NCBI RefSeq assembly: GCF_902859705.1 | Contig: NZ_CADIJO010000002.1 | Coordinates: 477,223 to 541,222 of the forward strand | DNA from: Achromobacter deleyi | GTDB lineage: Bacteria; Pseudomonadota; Gammaproteobacteria; Burkholderiales; Burkholderiaceae_B | Length of the DNA stretch: 64,000 nucleotides | Direction of reading: 5' to 3' | In this document: positions 45,483 through 52,734 of the stretch, piece after piece | How positions within the stretch are numbered: position 1 is the stretch's first letter | Layout: each line of letters opens with the position of its first letter | Notes under the pieces: model-generated | Database searches by the model: none | Told to the model about the DNA's origin: nothing | Seen by the model: the letters and a program-made list of their open reading frames with translations, nothing else | Position numbers and translations under genes: made by a program

Positions 45483-46175
45483 TTAGCAGCCGTCGCGTTT
45501 GACGGCATTGATGGCGCGCCATTCCTTGAGCAAGGCGTGGCGGCGGCGCGGGTAGCGTTCCCCGGATGCCAGCGTGGCGATGCGGTCGGTGCGGAAATGG
45601 CGGTAGTCCTGGCGCAGTTCGCACCAGGCCATGACGATGCGCACGCTGTCGAAAAAGCCCAGCGCGAAGGGCCAGATCACGCGTTCGGAATCGGCCCCCT
45701 TGTCGTCGCGATAGGTGATGGCAATCTTCTGTTCGCCGCGGATCGCCTGGCGGATGAGCGCCAGGTCGACCTTGTCGACCACCGCCCAGGTGCTGGGCCC
45801 GACCAGCAGCGGAATGGCGTCCAGTTCGTCGCGCAGTTCCTGCGGCAGCACCGCACTGATCTTGGCCAGCGCGTTGGCGGCCGCCTGACCCAGGCGCGGG
45901 TCCGAGCGGTCGGCTACCCAGCGGGTGCCCAGCACCAGGGCCTCGATTTCCTCGCTGCTGAACATCAGCGGCGGCAGCATGAAGCCGGGGCGCAGCACGT
46001 AGCCCACGCCGGGTTCACCCTCGATCTCGGCGCCCTGGGCCTGTAGCGTGGCGATGTCGCGGTACAGCGTGCGCAGGCTGATGCCCAGGTCGCCCGCCAG
46101 GCGATGGCCGCTGACGGGCAGGCGGTGGCACCGCAGGGTCTGCAGCAGATCCAGAAGGCGTTCGGCGCGGGACAT
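45483..46175 (-). CDS. YafY/DeoR-type regulator with WYL domain
   Basis: 230 residues from ATG 46175 (in-frame upstream ATG at 46289 is preceded by no RBS and adds an Arg/Pro-rich leader). HTH 1-60 of the HTH_11 type (ERLLDLLQTLRCHRLPVSG, SLRTLYRDIATLQAQG), then a WYL domain about 125-200 (AITYRDDKGADSERVIWPFAL, MAWCELRQDYRHFRTDRI). WYL domains sense nucleic-acid or small ligands. Genes of this type are commonly next to VOC or DUF1428 proteins; here it precedes the VOC gene. Confidence 0.9.
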   Translation of the reverse strand: MSRAERLLDLLQTLRCHRLPVSGHRLAGDLGISLRTLYRDIATLQAQGAEIEGEPGVGYVLRPGFMLPPLMFSSEEIEALVLGTRWVADRSDPRLGQAAANALAKISAVLPQELRDELDAIPLLVGPSTWAVVDKVDLALIRQAIRGEQKIAITYRDDKGADSERVIWPFALGFFDSVRIVMAWCELRQDYRHFRTDRIATLASGERYPRRRHALLKEWRAINAVKRDGC

Positions 46176-46330
46176 GGGGGAAGGCGGGGCTTGAGGCGGG
46201 ATGGTTGCAATGCTGCCACGAAATGGCAGTGGCAGGAAGCGACGCGCAAGGGTTTCCAGCCGACGTCGCCGCGGCGGCCGGCCGGGCATCCCCCGGCCTG
46301 CCGCGCGGTACGGCGTTCACTGCACCGGGT

Positions 46331-47293
46331 TTACGCCGTCTGCCCGATCAGCCAGTCGTGCACCCGCTCGGCAATTTCCAGGCTGTTGCGGTCCATCATC
46401 AGCATGTGCGAATTGCCGTGGATGCCCAGCTCCGGCAGCGTCAGCAGCGTGACGCTGGGGTAGCGGGCGGCGAATGCCTGGGCGCGCTGGCGCATGCGCG
46501 GCCAGCGCGGGTCGGTGTCCATGTGGTCGCCCATCACGATGAGGGTGGGCGTGTCGTAGGCGGCGTCGGGTTCCAGGTCGGGAATGCTGGCCGGTTCCAG
46601 CGCCACCAGCGCTCGCACACCGGCCGGGCGGGCATGCGCGGCGCGGATGCCGAAGACGCCAGCCTGCGAATGGCACACCACCACGGCCGGGCCGATGCGG
46701 TCCAGCAAGGCCAGGTAGGCGCGCAGGATGGCCGCGTCGGTGTGGACCCAGCGCGGCACCATCTGCGCGGCCAGCTGGCCGAACGATTCCAGCGGGAATT
46801 GCGTGTCGGCATACGCGCTGCCGGGGCCGGGGCGGGTGCCCGGGCGGCCGATGCGAAAGCGGGTGTAGCAGTCTTCCTGCGCCTGCACCACGGGCGCTTC
46901 CTGCCAGACGTGCGGCGCGGCGCCGGCGCGGCCGCGTTCGACGGCGTCGCACAGGTAGGCGTCCCAGCCGCGCCGCAGGAAATGGTGCAGCCAGCCCTGG
47001 CGGCCGTCGGGCGTGGTTTCCCAGGCGGCGCCGGTCATGCCGCCGCCATGCCAGAAGGCCACGGGCGGGCGGCCGCTGGCCGGCTCGGCCAGAAAGTACT
47101 GCGCGTACATCTGCTCGACCCGGTAGGTGCCGTTGGGGTCCAGCTGCACGGGCTGGCCGCCTTCAGCCATGACCAGCTCGCGTCGCGGCAGGCCGGCGAG
47201 CAGGATGTCGCGGCCGCCGATGTGGAAGGCGCCCATGTCGCGCAGGCGGATGGGGGGCAGGGCCGGCGCGGCGGCAGTGACTTGCGCCATCAT
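46331..47293 (-). CDS. alpha/beta hydrolase, esterase-like
   Basis: 320 residues from ATG 47293, which overlaps the Bug stop (ATGA). Oxyanion block FWHGGGMTGAAWE, nucleophile Ser209 in CHSQAG and a C-terminal His in GIHGNSHMLM; Asp in MGDHMDTDP. The family is that of the beta-proteobacterial esterases that lie next to Bug receptors. Probably an esterase or lactonase that acts on the compound captured by the Bug protein. Cytoplasmic, no signal peptide. Confidence 0.85.
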   Translation of the reverse strand: MMAQVTAAAPALPPIRLRDMGAFHIGGRDILLAGLPRRELVMAEGGQPVQLDPNGTYRVEQMYAQYFLAEPASGRPPVAFWHGGGMTGAAWETTPDGRQGWLHHFLRRGWDAYLCDAVERGRAGAAPHVWQEAPVVQAQEDCYTRFRIGRPGTRPGPGSAYADTQFPLESFGQLAAQMVPRWVHTDAAILRAYLALLDRIGPAVVVCHSQAGVFGIRAAHARPAGVRALVALEPASIPDLEPDAAYDTPTLIVMGDHMDTDPRWPRMRQRAQAFAARYPSVTLLTLPELGIHGNSHMLMMDRNSLEIAERVHDWLIGQTA

Positions 47294-48288
47294 TCCGCCT
47301 TGATGTGATTGGCCTGGATGACGCCTTGCCATTTCACCGTTTCGGCGGCGACGAAGCGGGCGAGATCCGCGCGCGTGCCCGGGGCCGTTTCCACGCCCAG
47401 TTCACGCATCTTCGCGGCCACTTCGGGCGACTTCAGCGCCTGGTCGAAGGCATCGTGCAGCGTGTCCAGCACCGGCACGGGCGTGCCCGCCGGGGCCATC
47501 ACGCCGAACCAGGGCGTGATCAGGAAGTCGGGCACGCCGGCTTCGGCAAAGGTCGGCACGTCGGGGATGGCCGGCGCGCGCGTGGCGCTGGCCACGGCCA
47601 GGGCGCGCAGCTTGCCGGCACGGATGTTGGCCAGCGACGCGGGCAGGTTGTCGAAGTACATGTCCACCTGTCCGCCCAGCAGGTCGGCCGCGACCTGGCC
47701 GGCGCCCTTGTAGGGAATGTGGGCCAGGTCGATGCCGGCGCGCAGCTTGAGCAGTTCGGTGGCCAGGTGGGCCGACCCGCCGATGCCGGACGAGGCCGAA
47801 TTCAGCTTGCCGGGGTTGGCGCGGGCGTAGGCCAGCAGCGCCGGCAGCGTGTCGGCCGGCACCTTGGGGTTGACCACCAGCACGCTGGGCACGGTGCCGA
47901 TCATGGCGACGGGCGCGAAGTCCTTGACGATGTCGTAGGGCGCCGGCTGGTACAGCGACGGCGCCACGGTGCAGCCGAAGGCGCACATCAGCAGCGTCTG
48001 GCCGTCGGGCGCGGCGCGGGCCACGGCCTGCGCGCCGATGTTGCCGCCGGCACCGGCGCGGTTTTCCACGATCAGGGGCTGCCCCAGTCGCCTGGCGATG
48101 CTGTCGCCCATGAGCCGGGCCAGGATGTCGGGCGTGCCCCCGGCGGGAAACGGCACCACCAGCGTGATGGGGCGGCTGGGGAAGTCGGCGGCGCGGGCGG
48201 CCAGCGGCAGGGCGGCGGCCAGCGCCAGCACGGCGCTGCCGGCCCAGCGGGCCAGGGCCGGCAGGCGGCGGAAAGAGTGGGGGGCCAT
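47290..48288 (-). CDS. Bug/TctC-family periplasmic solute-binding protein
   Basis: 332 residues from ATG 48288; signal peptide 1-33 (LALAAALPLAARA). The two Bug carboxylate loops, LVVPFPAGGTPDILAR and VENRAGAGGNIGA, are intact, and the hinge region LAHIPYKGAGQVAADLLGGQVD follows family pattern. Orphan receptor without TctAB. Operon with the hydrolase downstream; divergent from the LysR at 48445. Second such set in the window after 3740-6132. Confidence 0.9.
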   Translation of the reverse strand: MAPHSFRRLPALARWAGSAVLALAAALPLAARAADFPSRPITLVVPFPAGGTPDILARLMGDSIARRLGQPLIVENRAGAGGNIGAQAVARAAPDGQTLLMCAFGCTVAPSLYQPAPYDIVKDFAPVAMIGTVPSVLVVNPKVPADTLPALLAYARANPGKLNSASSGIGGSAHLATELLKLRAGIDLAHIPYKGAGQVAADLLGGQVDMYFDNLPASLANIRAGKLRALAVASATRAPAIPDVPTFAEAGVPDFLITPWFGVMAPAGTPVPVLDTLHDAFDQALKSPEVAAKMRELGVETAPGTRADLARFVAAETVKWQGVIQANHIKAE

Positions 48289-48444
48289 GGTGTCTCCGTA
48301 GCGGGGCGGCCGGGTCGAAACGCCCGGTCCGAGGCGGACTGTAGCCAAGGCCGCGCCGCTTGCCCAATGCCGGCGGCGCAAGCACACCATATCCAAATCG
48401 ATATGGGTCTTTCAAGGCATTCATTTAGGGCATAGCATGGCGGC

Positions 48445-49386
48445 ATGACCGACGCCGCTCCCTTGCCCTACCTGCGCAGGCTCGACATGAACCTGCTGCT
48501 GACCTTCGACGTGTTGATGCGCACGCGCAGCGCCACGGCCAGTTCGGCCTTGCTGCACAAGACGCAGCCGGCCATCAGCCGCGACCTGGCGCGCTTGCGC
48601 CTGCGGCTGGAAGACCCGTTGCTGGTGGTGGTGAAGGGCCGCTTCATTCCGACCGAGCGGGCGCTGGAACTGCACGCCGCGGTGCACGATGCGCTGGCGC
48701 AGATCGAGACGGCCTTGCGTCCGCCGGAAGCCTTCGACCCGGCGCGGGCCGAGGGCGTGGTCAATATCGGCACTGGCGCGCACAGCGAAATCCTGCTGGC
48801 CGCGCCGCTGATCGAACGGCTGCACCGCGCGGCGCCCGGCGTGACCCTGCGCTTTCAGTCGCTGCACGGCGACTTCGCGCCCGACGACCTGGACACCGAA
48901 CGCCTGCACATCGCCATCGGCCTGTTCGGCAAGATGCCGGCGCGGTTTCACCGCGATGCGCTGCATACCGATCGCCGCGTCTGCGTGCTGTCGGCGCGGC
49001 ATCCGTGGGCGGATCGGGGCGCCTTGACGCTGGCCGACCTGGGCGCGATCAAGTGGTTCGCCTTCGAGCAGATGTACGGCCGCGAAACCACCTTCGACCG
49101 CTTGCTCAAACCGGGCGCCGGCCGCATGGCGTTTTCGGCTTACCTGTCGGGCTTTGGCGTGGCGCCGTACGTGCTGGTGGATACCGATTACGCCACCACC
49201 ATGCCGGCCAGCGTGGCGCGGGTGCATTGCCGCCACTTTCCGCTGTCGATGCTGGAGATGCCGGCGCGGCTACGCAAGATGGAACTGGCGATGGTGTGGG
49301 CGCGGCGCCAGCACACCTCGCCCTTGCAGGCGTGGCTGCGCGGGCAGGTGCGCGAGGTGCTGCGCGAGCGCTTGGCCGAGGGCTGA
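48445..49386 (+). CDS. LysR-family transcriptional regulator, NodD-like subgroup
   Basis: 313 residues. HTH about 12-72 (MNLLLTFDVLMRTRSATASSALLHKTQPAISRDLARLR pattern), substrate domain 98-305. The order R-R-L-D-x-N-L-L-x-x-F-D is typical of the NodD/LeuO/SyrM group. Divergent from the Bug-hydrolase operon, 156 bp gap with ATATCCAAATCGATATGG near 48389, an imperfect inverted element (ATATC...GATAT) that could be its operator. Confidence 0.9.
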   Translation: MTDAAPLPYLRRLDMNLLLTFDVLMRTRSATASSALLHKTQPAISRDLARLRLRLEDPLLVVVKGRFIPTERALELHAAVHDALAQIETALRPPEAFDPARAEGVVNIGTGAHSEILLAAPLIERLHRAAPGVTLRFQSLHGDFAPDDLDTERLHIAIGLFGKMPARFHRDALHTDRRVCVLSARHPWADRGALTLADLGAIKWFAFEQMYGRETTFDRLLKPGAGRMAFSAYLSGFGVAPYVLVDTDYATTMPASVARVHCRHFPLSMLEMPARLRKMELAMVWARRQHTSPLQAWLRGQVREVLRERLAEG

Positions 49387-49440
49387 GCCGCGGCCGGCGG
49401 GGCGGTATACGTACCGCGCCCCGCGCCTTGGGCAAGCGGG

Positions 49441-49463
49441 CGCAGCCCCGTTGCAGGGCTGCG
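49441..49463. terminator. hairpin between convergent genes
   Basis: Stem CGCAGCCC/GGGCTGCG (49441-49448 with 49456-49463) in the 86-bp gap between the LysR and the convergent 2H-like gene. No T-run on either side, so function as a terminator is tentative. Confidence 0.35.
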
Positions 49464-49472
49464 GGGGCTGAC

Positions 49473-50336
49473 TCAGCGGCTGACGGCCTTGCCGGTGGCC
49501 ACGTCGGTGACGGCGCCGTCTTCCAGGCTGATGCGGTAGATTTCGCGCGTGACGTTGCCGGCAAAACCCAGTTCGACGATGGACACGTCCTTGAAGGTCG
49601 TTTCGATGCCGTCGGGCAGCACGGCGTTGAACTTGTCCGATTCCTGCTTCATGGCATTGGCCAGGCGCTCGTCGTAGATCGCCATGCTGTAGACCAGCGT
49701 GTTGTGCGGGTTGTGGGCGCGCACTTCCTTGCCGTCCTTGACCACGTTCACGCCGCTCACGCCCATTGTCTTGACCAGGTCGCGGCCGGCGTCGGCCATC
49801 TTGGCGTAGACCGGGCCGGTCACTCGCGGCAGCGGGCCGTCGCGCAGCGGCGCCAGGGCGGCGGTGGCGGTGGTGTTGTAGGCCATCATGGCCTCATAGC
49901 CCGCGCCGCTCTTGACCACGCCCAGGTCCAGCCACCACGGGTGGCCCGCGCCCTTGGCGGCTTCGGTCGGGTAGAAGTTCTTGAGCGTGATGGCCAGCGG
50001 GGCCGGCGGCTTGGGCAGCGCCTTGAGCATGCGCTGCGGCGTGGCCGGGTCGGCGTTGTGGATGTGCACCACCGTCACGTGCGGGATGTTGGGCGTTTCG
50101 GCTTCGGCCTTCAGGTCCAGCGCCACCAGGTCGGGGCGCAGCGCGCTGTAGACCTTGGCGTCCAGCACGGCATTGACTTCCTTGGGCAGGCGGTACACCA
50201 GGCCGTAGGTGGTCTTGTGTTCGCGAAAGCCGGGCTGCTCCAGCGCACTGTTGTCGATGGGCGCTGCGCCGAAGGCGGCGGAGAAGGTGGCGGTGGACAG
50301 GCCCAGGGCGGCCAGTTGCAAGACGCGTTTGATCAT
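49473..50336 (-). CDS. exported protein with two H-x-T-x motifs, 2H-phosphoesterase-like
   Basis: 287 residues; signal peptide 1-24 (LQLAALGLSTATFSAAFG). I do not recognise a named family. The chain has two H-x-T-x motifs, H86-V-T-V89 and H211-N-T-L214, about 125 residues apart, each at the end of a hydrophobic strand. This is the signature of the 2H phosphoesterase superfamily (LigT, cyclic nucleotide phosphodiesterases), where both His act in catalysis on 2',3'-cyclic phosphates or similar esters. The mature length is greater than LigT. If right, it is a periplasmic phosphodiesterase. 157 bp separate it from the CopD-like gene upstream. Confidence 0.55.
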   Translation of the reverse strand: MIKRVLQLAALGLSTATFSAAFGAAPIDNSALEQPGFREHKTTYGLVYRLPKEVNAVLDAKVYSALRPDLVALDLKAEAETPNIPHVTVVHIHNADPATPQRMLKALPKPPAPLAITLKNFYPTEAAKGAGHPWWLDLGVVKSGAGYEAMMAYNTTATAALAPLRDGPLPRVTGPVYAKMADAGRDLVKTMGVSGVNVVKDGKEVRAHNPHNTLVYSMAIYDERLANAMKQESDKFNAVLPDGIETTFKDVSIVELGFAGNVTREIYRISLEDGAVTDVATGKAVSR

Positions 50337-50493
50337 CGGTTTTCCTTTTATGTTGTAAGACCCGCGAGAGTCCGGTCCAGTGTGGCCACGCCGGATGTAC
50401 AGCGTATTGCACCAACCCGAAGAATTCCGATAGCCAACCGAGTTGGCCCGATAGGTGGGCCAGCTTCGCCTGCTATTTGCCTGGCCCGAAGCC

Positions 50494-50961
50494 TCAGGCC
50501 AGGAACACCGCCGCCACGATGAGCAGCCCCAGCACCAGGTTCACCCCCACCCAGCGGCGGATGCCCGCCATGGCCTGGCCGCCCGCCGGCCACGTCGAGG
50601 CCGCCACCGCCGCGCGCAGCCGCGGATACAGCACCGCGCGGATATAGGCGTAGATCGCCGTCATCACCAGTCCGCCCGCCGCCATCAGCGTCCAGCTGCG
50701 CGGCATGAAGAACGTGCCGCCGGTCTGCGTGGCCTGGCTGGCTTCCTGGCCGATCATCATCGCCCCGGTCGCCAGGATCAGCACGATCGCGGCCAGCACG
50801 GCGTTCAGGAACGGGCCCAGCACCGCGGCCATCAGGCGCAGCCGCTGCGGCGGTTCCAGCTGCGCGGCCGCCGGCCGCAGGAAACAGTGGGCGAACAGCA
50901 TGCCGCCCACCCACAGGATGACGGCCAGCAAGTGCACGAGTTTCAGAACGCTGTAGAGCAT
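50494..50961 (-). CDS. CopD-like four-helix membrane protein
   Basis: 155 residues from ATG 50961; four membrane helices. The first has KLVHLLAVILWVGGMLF, the H-L-L-x-x-x-x-W-V-G-G pattern of CopD/DUF2269-type proteins, which bind heme or copper through a conserved His in helix 1. Function unknown; a copper or heme role is possible. Divergent from the heme sigma factor gene, with the Fur-like site in the shared gap. Confidence 0.75.
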   Translation of the reverse strand: MLYSVLKLVHLLAVILWVGGMLFAHCFLRPAAAQLEPPQRLRLMAAVLGPFLNAVLAAIVLILATGAMMIGQEASQATQTGGTFFMPRSWTLMAAGGLVMTAIYAYIRAVLYPRLRAAVAASTWPAGGQAMAGIRRWVGVNLVLGLLIVAAVFLA

Positions 50962-51079
50962 GGGGAAGGGCCTGGGAAGGGGGGCGCCGCGCAAGCCGCG
51001 GTCGAATCTGTCCCCATCATATCGCCGCACGGCCCGCGCAACGACGGCTTGACCTGCATAATGGTTTTGCATTTAGAAT

Positions 51080-51098
51080 GAGATTGATTGTTATTTGT
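51080..51098. promoter_or_regulatory. putative Fur box before the heme locus
   Basis: GAGATTGATTGTTATTTGT agrees with the 19-bp Fur consensus at 11 positions, in an AT-rich patch 26 bp upstream of the sigma factor GTG. Iron repression of hurI-type genes by Fur is known in Bordetella; the exact box here is a proposal. Confidence 0.5.
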
Positions 51099-51123
51099 AA
51101 TCAAGAATGTTCGGGAGTCCGCC

Positions 51124-51633
51124 GTGTCCAACCTTGCGCTTGCCTCTGGCGACGCCGTCCACCTGCTGTACCGCGCGCACCATGGGTGGCTGCACAACTG
51201 GCTGCGGGCCAAGCTGGGCAATTCGTTCGACGCCGCCGACCTGGCGCAGGACACGTTCCTGCGCGTGCTGCGCCATCGCCACGAGCTGGACGCGCTGCGC
51301 GAGCCGCGCGCCTACCTGACCACGATCGCCAAGCGCCTGGTGCTGAACCACCACCGGCGCCGTTCGCTCGAACAGGCCTACCTTGAGGCCCTGGCCGCAC
51401 TGCCCGAGGCGGTGGCGCCGTCGCCCGAACAGCGCCTGCTGATCCTGGAAGCCCTGCAGGAAATCGATGAAATGCTGGCCGGCCTGCCGCTGCCGGCGCG
51501 CCAGGCGTTCCTGATGGCGCAGCTGGAAGGGCTGAGCCACGGCGAGATCGCGGCCCGGCTGAATGTGTCGCTGCGCTCGGTGCACCGCTACATCGCCAGG
51601 GGCTACGAACAATGCATCATGGCGGTGATGTGA
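51124..51633 (+). CDS. hurI: iron-starvation ECF sigma factor, HurI/FecI type
   Basis: 169 residues from GTG 51124 with GGGAG 7 bases upstream; a longer in-frame start at 51088 lies inside the Fur-like region. Sigma region 2 about 15-75 (FDAADLAQDTFLRVLR, AYLTTIAKRL) and region 4 about 110-165 (LPARQAFLMAQLEGLSHGEIAARLNVSLRSV pattern), the FecI form. It directs RNA polymerase to bhuR when heme is sensed at the receptor. First gene of a locus that has the exact order of Bordetella hurIR-bhuRSTUV. Confidence 0.93.
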   Translation: MSNLALASGDAVHLLYRAHHGWLHNWLRAKLGNSFDAADLAQDTFLRVLRHRHELDALREPRAYLTTIAKRLVLNHHRRRSLEQAYLEALAALPEAVAPSPEQRLLILEALQEIDEMLAGLPLPARQAFLMAQLEGLSHGEIAARLNVSLRSVHRYIARGYEQCIMAVM

Positions 51634-52613
51634 GCGCGCAATGGGGCCTGGCGGGCGAGCTGCCCGCCGTCGAACGCAAGGTGGCGCGCGAAGCCGCGCG
51701 CTGGCTGCTGCGCCTGAGTTCCGAGCGCGCCACCGACGCTGACGTCCACGCCTGCGAGCAATGGCGCGCCAGCAAGGCCGAACACGAACACGCCTGGCAG
51801 CGGGCGCAGCGGGTCAACCAGCGTTTCGGACTGATTCCGTCGGCGCTGGGCATGGCAACACTGAACCGCCTCGAATCCGGCGACCGCCGCCGCGTGCTGA
51901 AGGCGCTGGCCGCGTTGATCGTGGCCGGCCCGGTGGGCTGGGCCGCGTGGCGCGCCAGCCCGTTCGAATGGACGGCCGACTATCGCAGCGCCACCGGCGA
52001 GCAGCGCCAGGTCGCGCTGGCCGACGGCTCGTCGCTGCGCCTGAACACCGCCAGCGCCGTCGACGTGCTGTTTGACGCCGACCTGCGCCTGGTGCGGCTG
52101 CGCGCCGGTGAAATCGCCGTGCATGCGGTGGCCGAAACCGGCGAGCATCCGCGGCCCTTCGTGGTGCGCACCCGCCAGGGCGACGTGCGCGCGCAGGCCT
52201 CGCGCTTTTGCGTGCGCCAGGACGGCGACGCCTGCCTGGTCAGCGTGCAGGAAGGCGAGGTCAGCGTGTACAGCGGCGGCGCCGTGGTGGCGCTGGCGGC
52301 GGGCGAACAGGCCCTGCTGACCGGCAATGCCCCGCCGCAAGCCGAACCCGCCGACCCGCACGCGGCCGACTGGACCCGCGGCGTGCTGCACGCCAGCGCC
52401 TGGCGCCTGGATGCCTTCGCCGCCGAACTGGGCCGCTACCGCGCCGGCATCCTGCGCTGCGACCCGGCGGTGGCGGGGCTGCGCATTTCGGGTGCGTTCC
52501 AGTTGCAGGACACCGACGCGGTGCTGGCGGCGTTGCCGTCGACCTTGCCGGTGCAGGTGCGCTATCGCAGCGCGTACTGGGTGACGATCGCGCCGCGCGA
52601 GGGCCAGGCCTGA
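51612..52613 (+). CDS. hurR: FecR-type anti-sigma regulator, HurR
   Basis: 333 residues from ATG 51612, overlapping the sigma gene by 22 bases; a GTG at 51630 (4-base overlap) is an alternative start. N-terminal DUF4880/FecR_N domain about 20-65 (AARWLLRLSSE, CEQWRASKAEHEHAWQR), one membrane helix about 95-113, and periplasmic FecR domain about 125-330 (YRSATGEQRQVALADGSSLRLNT). It passes the heme signal from BhuR in the outer membrane to HurI in the cytoplasm. Confidence 0.92.
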   Translation: MHHGGDVSAQWGLAGELPAVERKVAREAARWLLRLSSERATDADVHACEQWRASKAEHEHAWQRAQRVNQRFGLIPSALGMATLNRLESGDRRRVLKALAALIVAGPVGWAAWRASPFEWTADYRSATGEQRQVALADGSSLRLNTASAVDVLFDADLRLVRLRAGEIAVHAVAETGEHPRPFVVRTRQGDVRAQASRFCVRQDGDACLVSVQEGEVSVYSGGAVVALAAGEQALLTGNAPPQAEPADPHAADWTRGVLHASAWRLDAFAAELGRYRAGILRCDPAVAGLRISGAFQLQDTDAVLAALPSTLPVQVRYRSAYWVTIAPREGQA

Positions 52614-52734
52614 ACGCGCGGATTTTCCACTGTTACAAAAAAGACGAGGACGCGCTGTCCGATCCGCGATTGCCGAGGGTCATGGTCAGTAGAGGCACAC
52701 GAATGCCGATACCCGTTGGATCGAAAGGACGACC

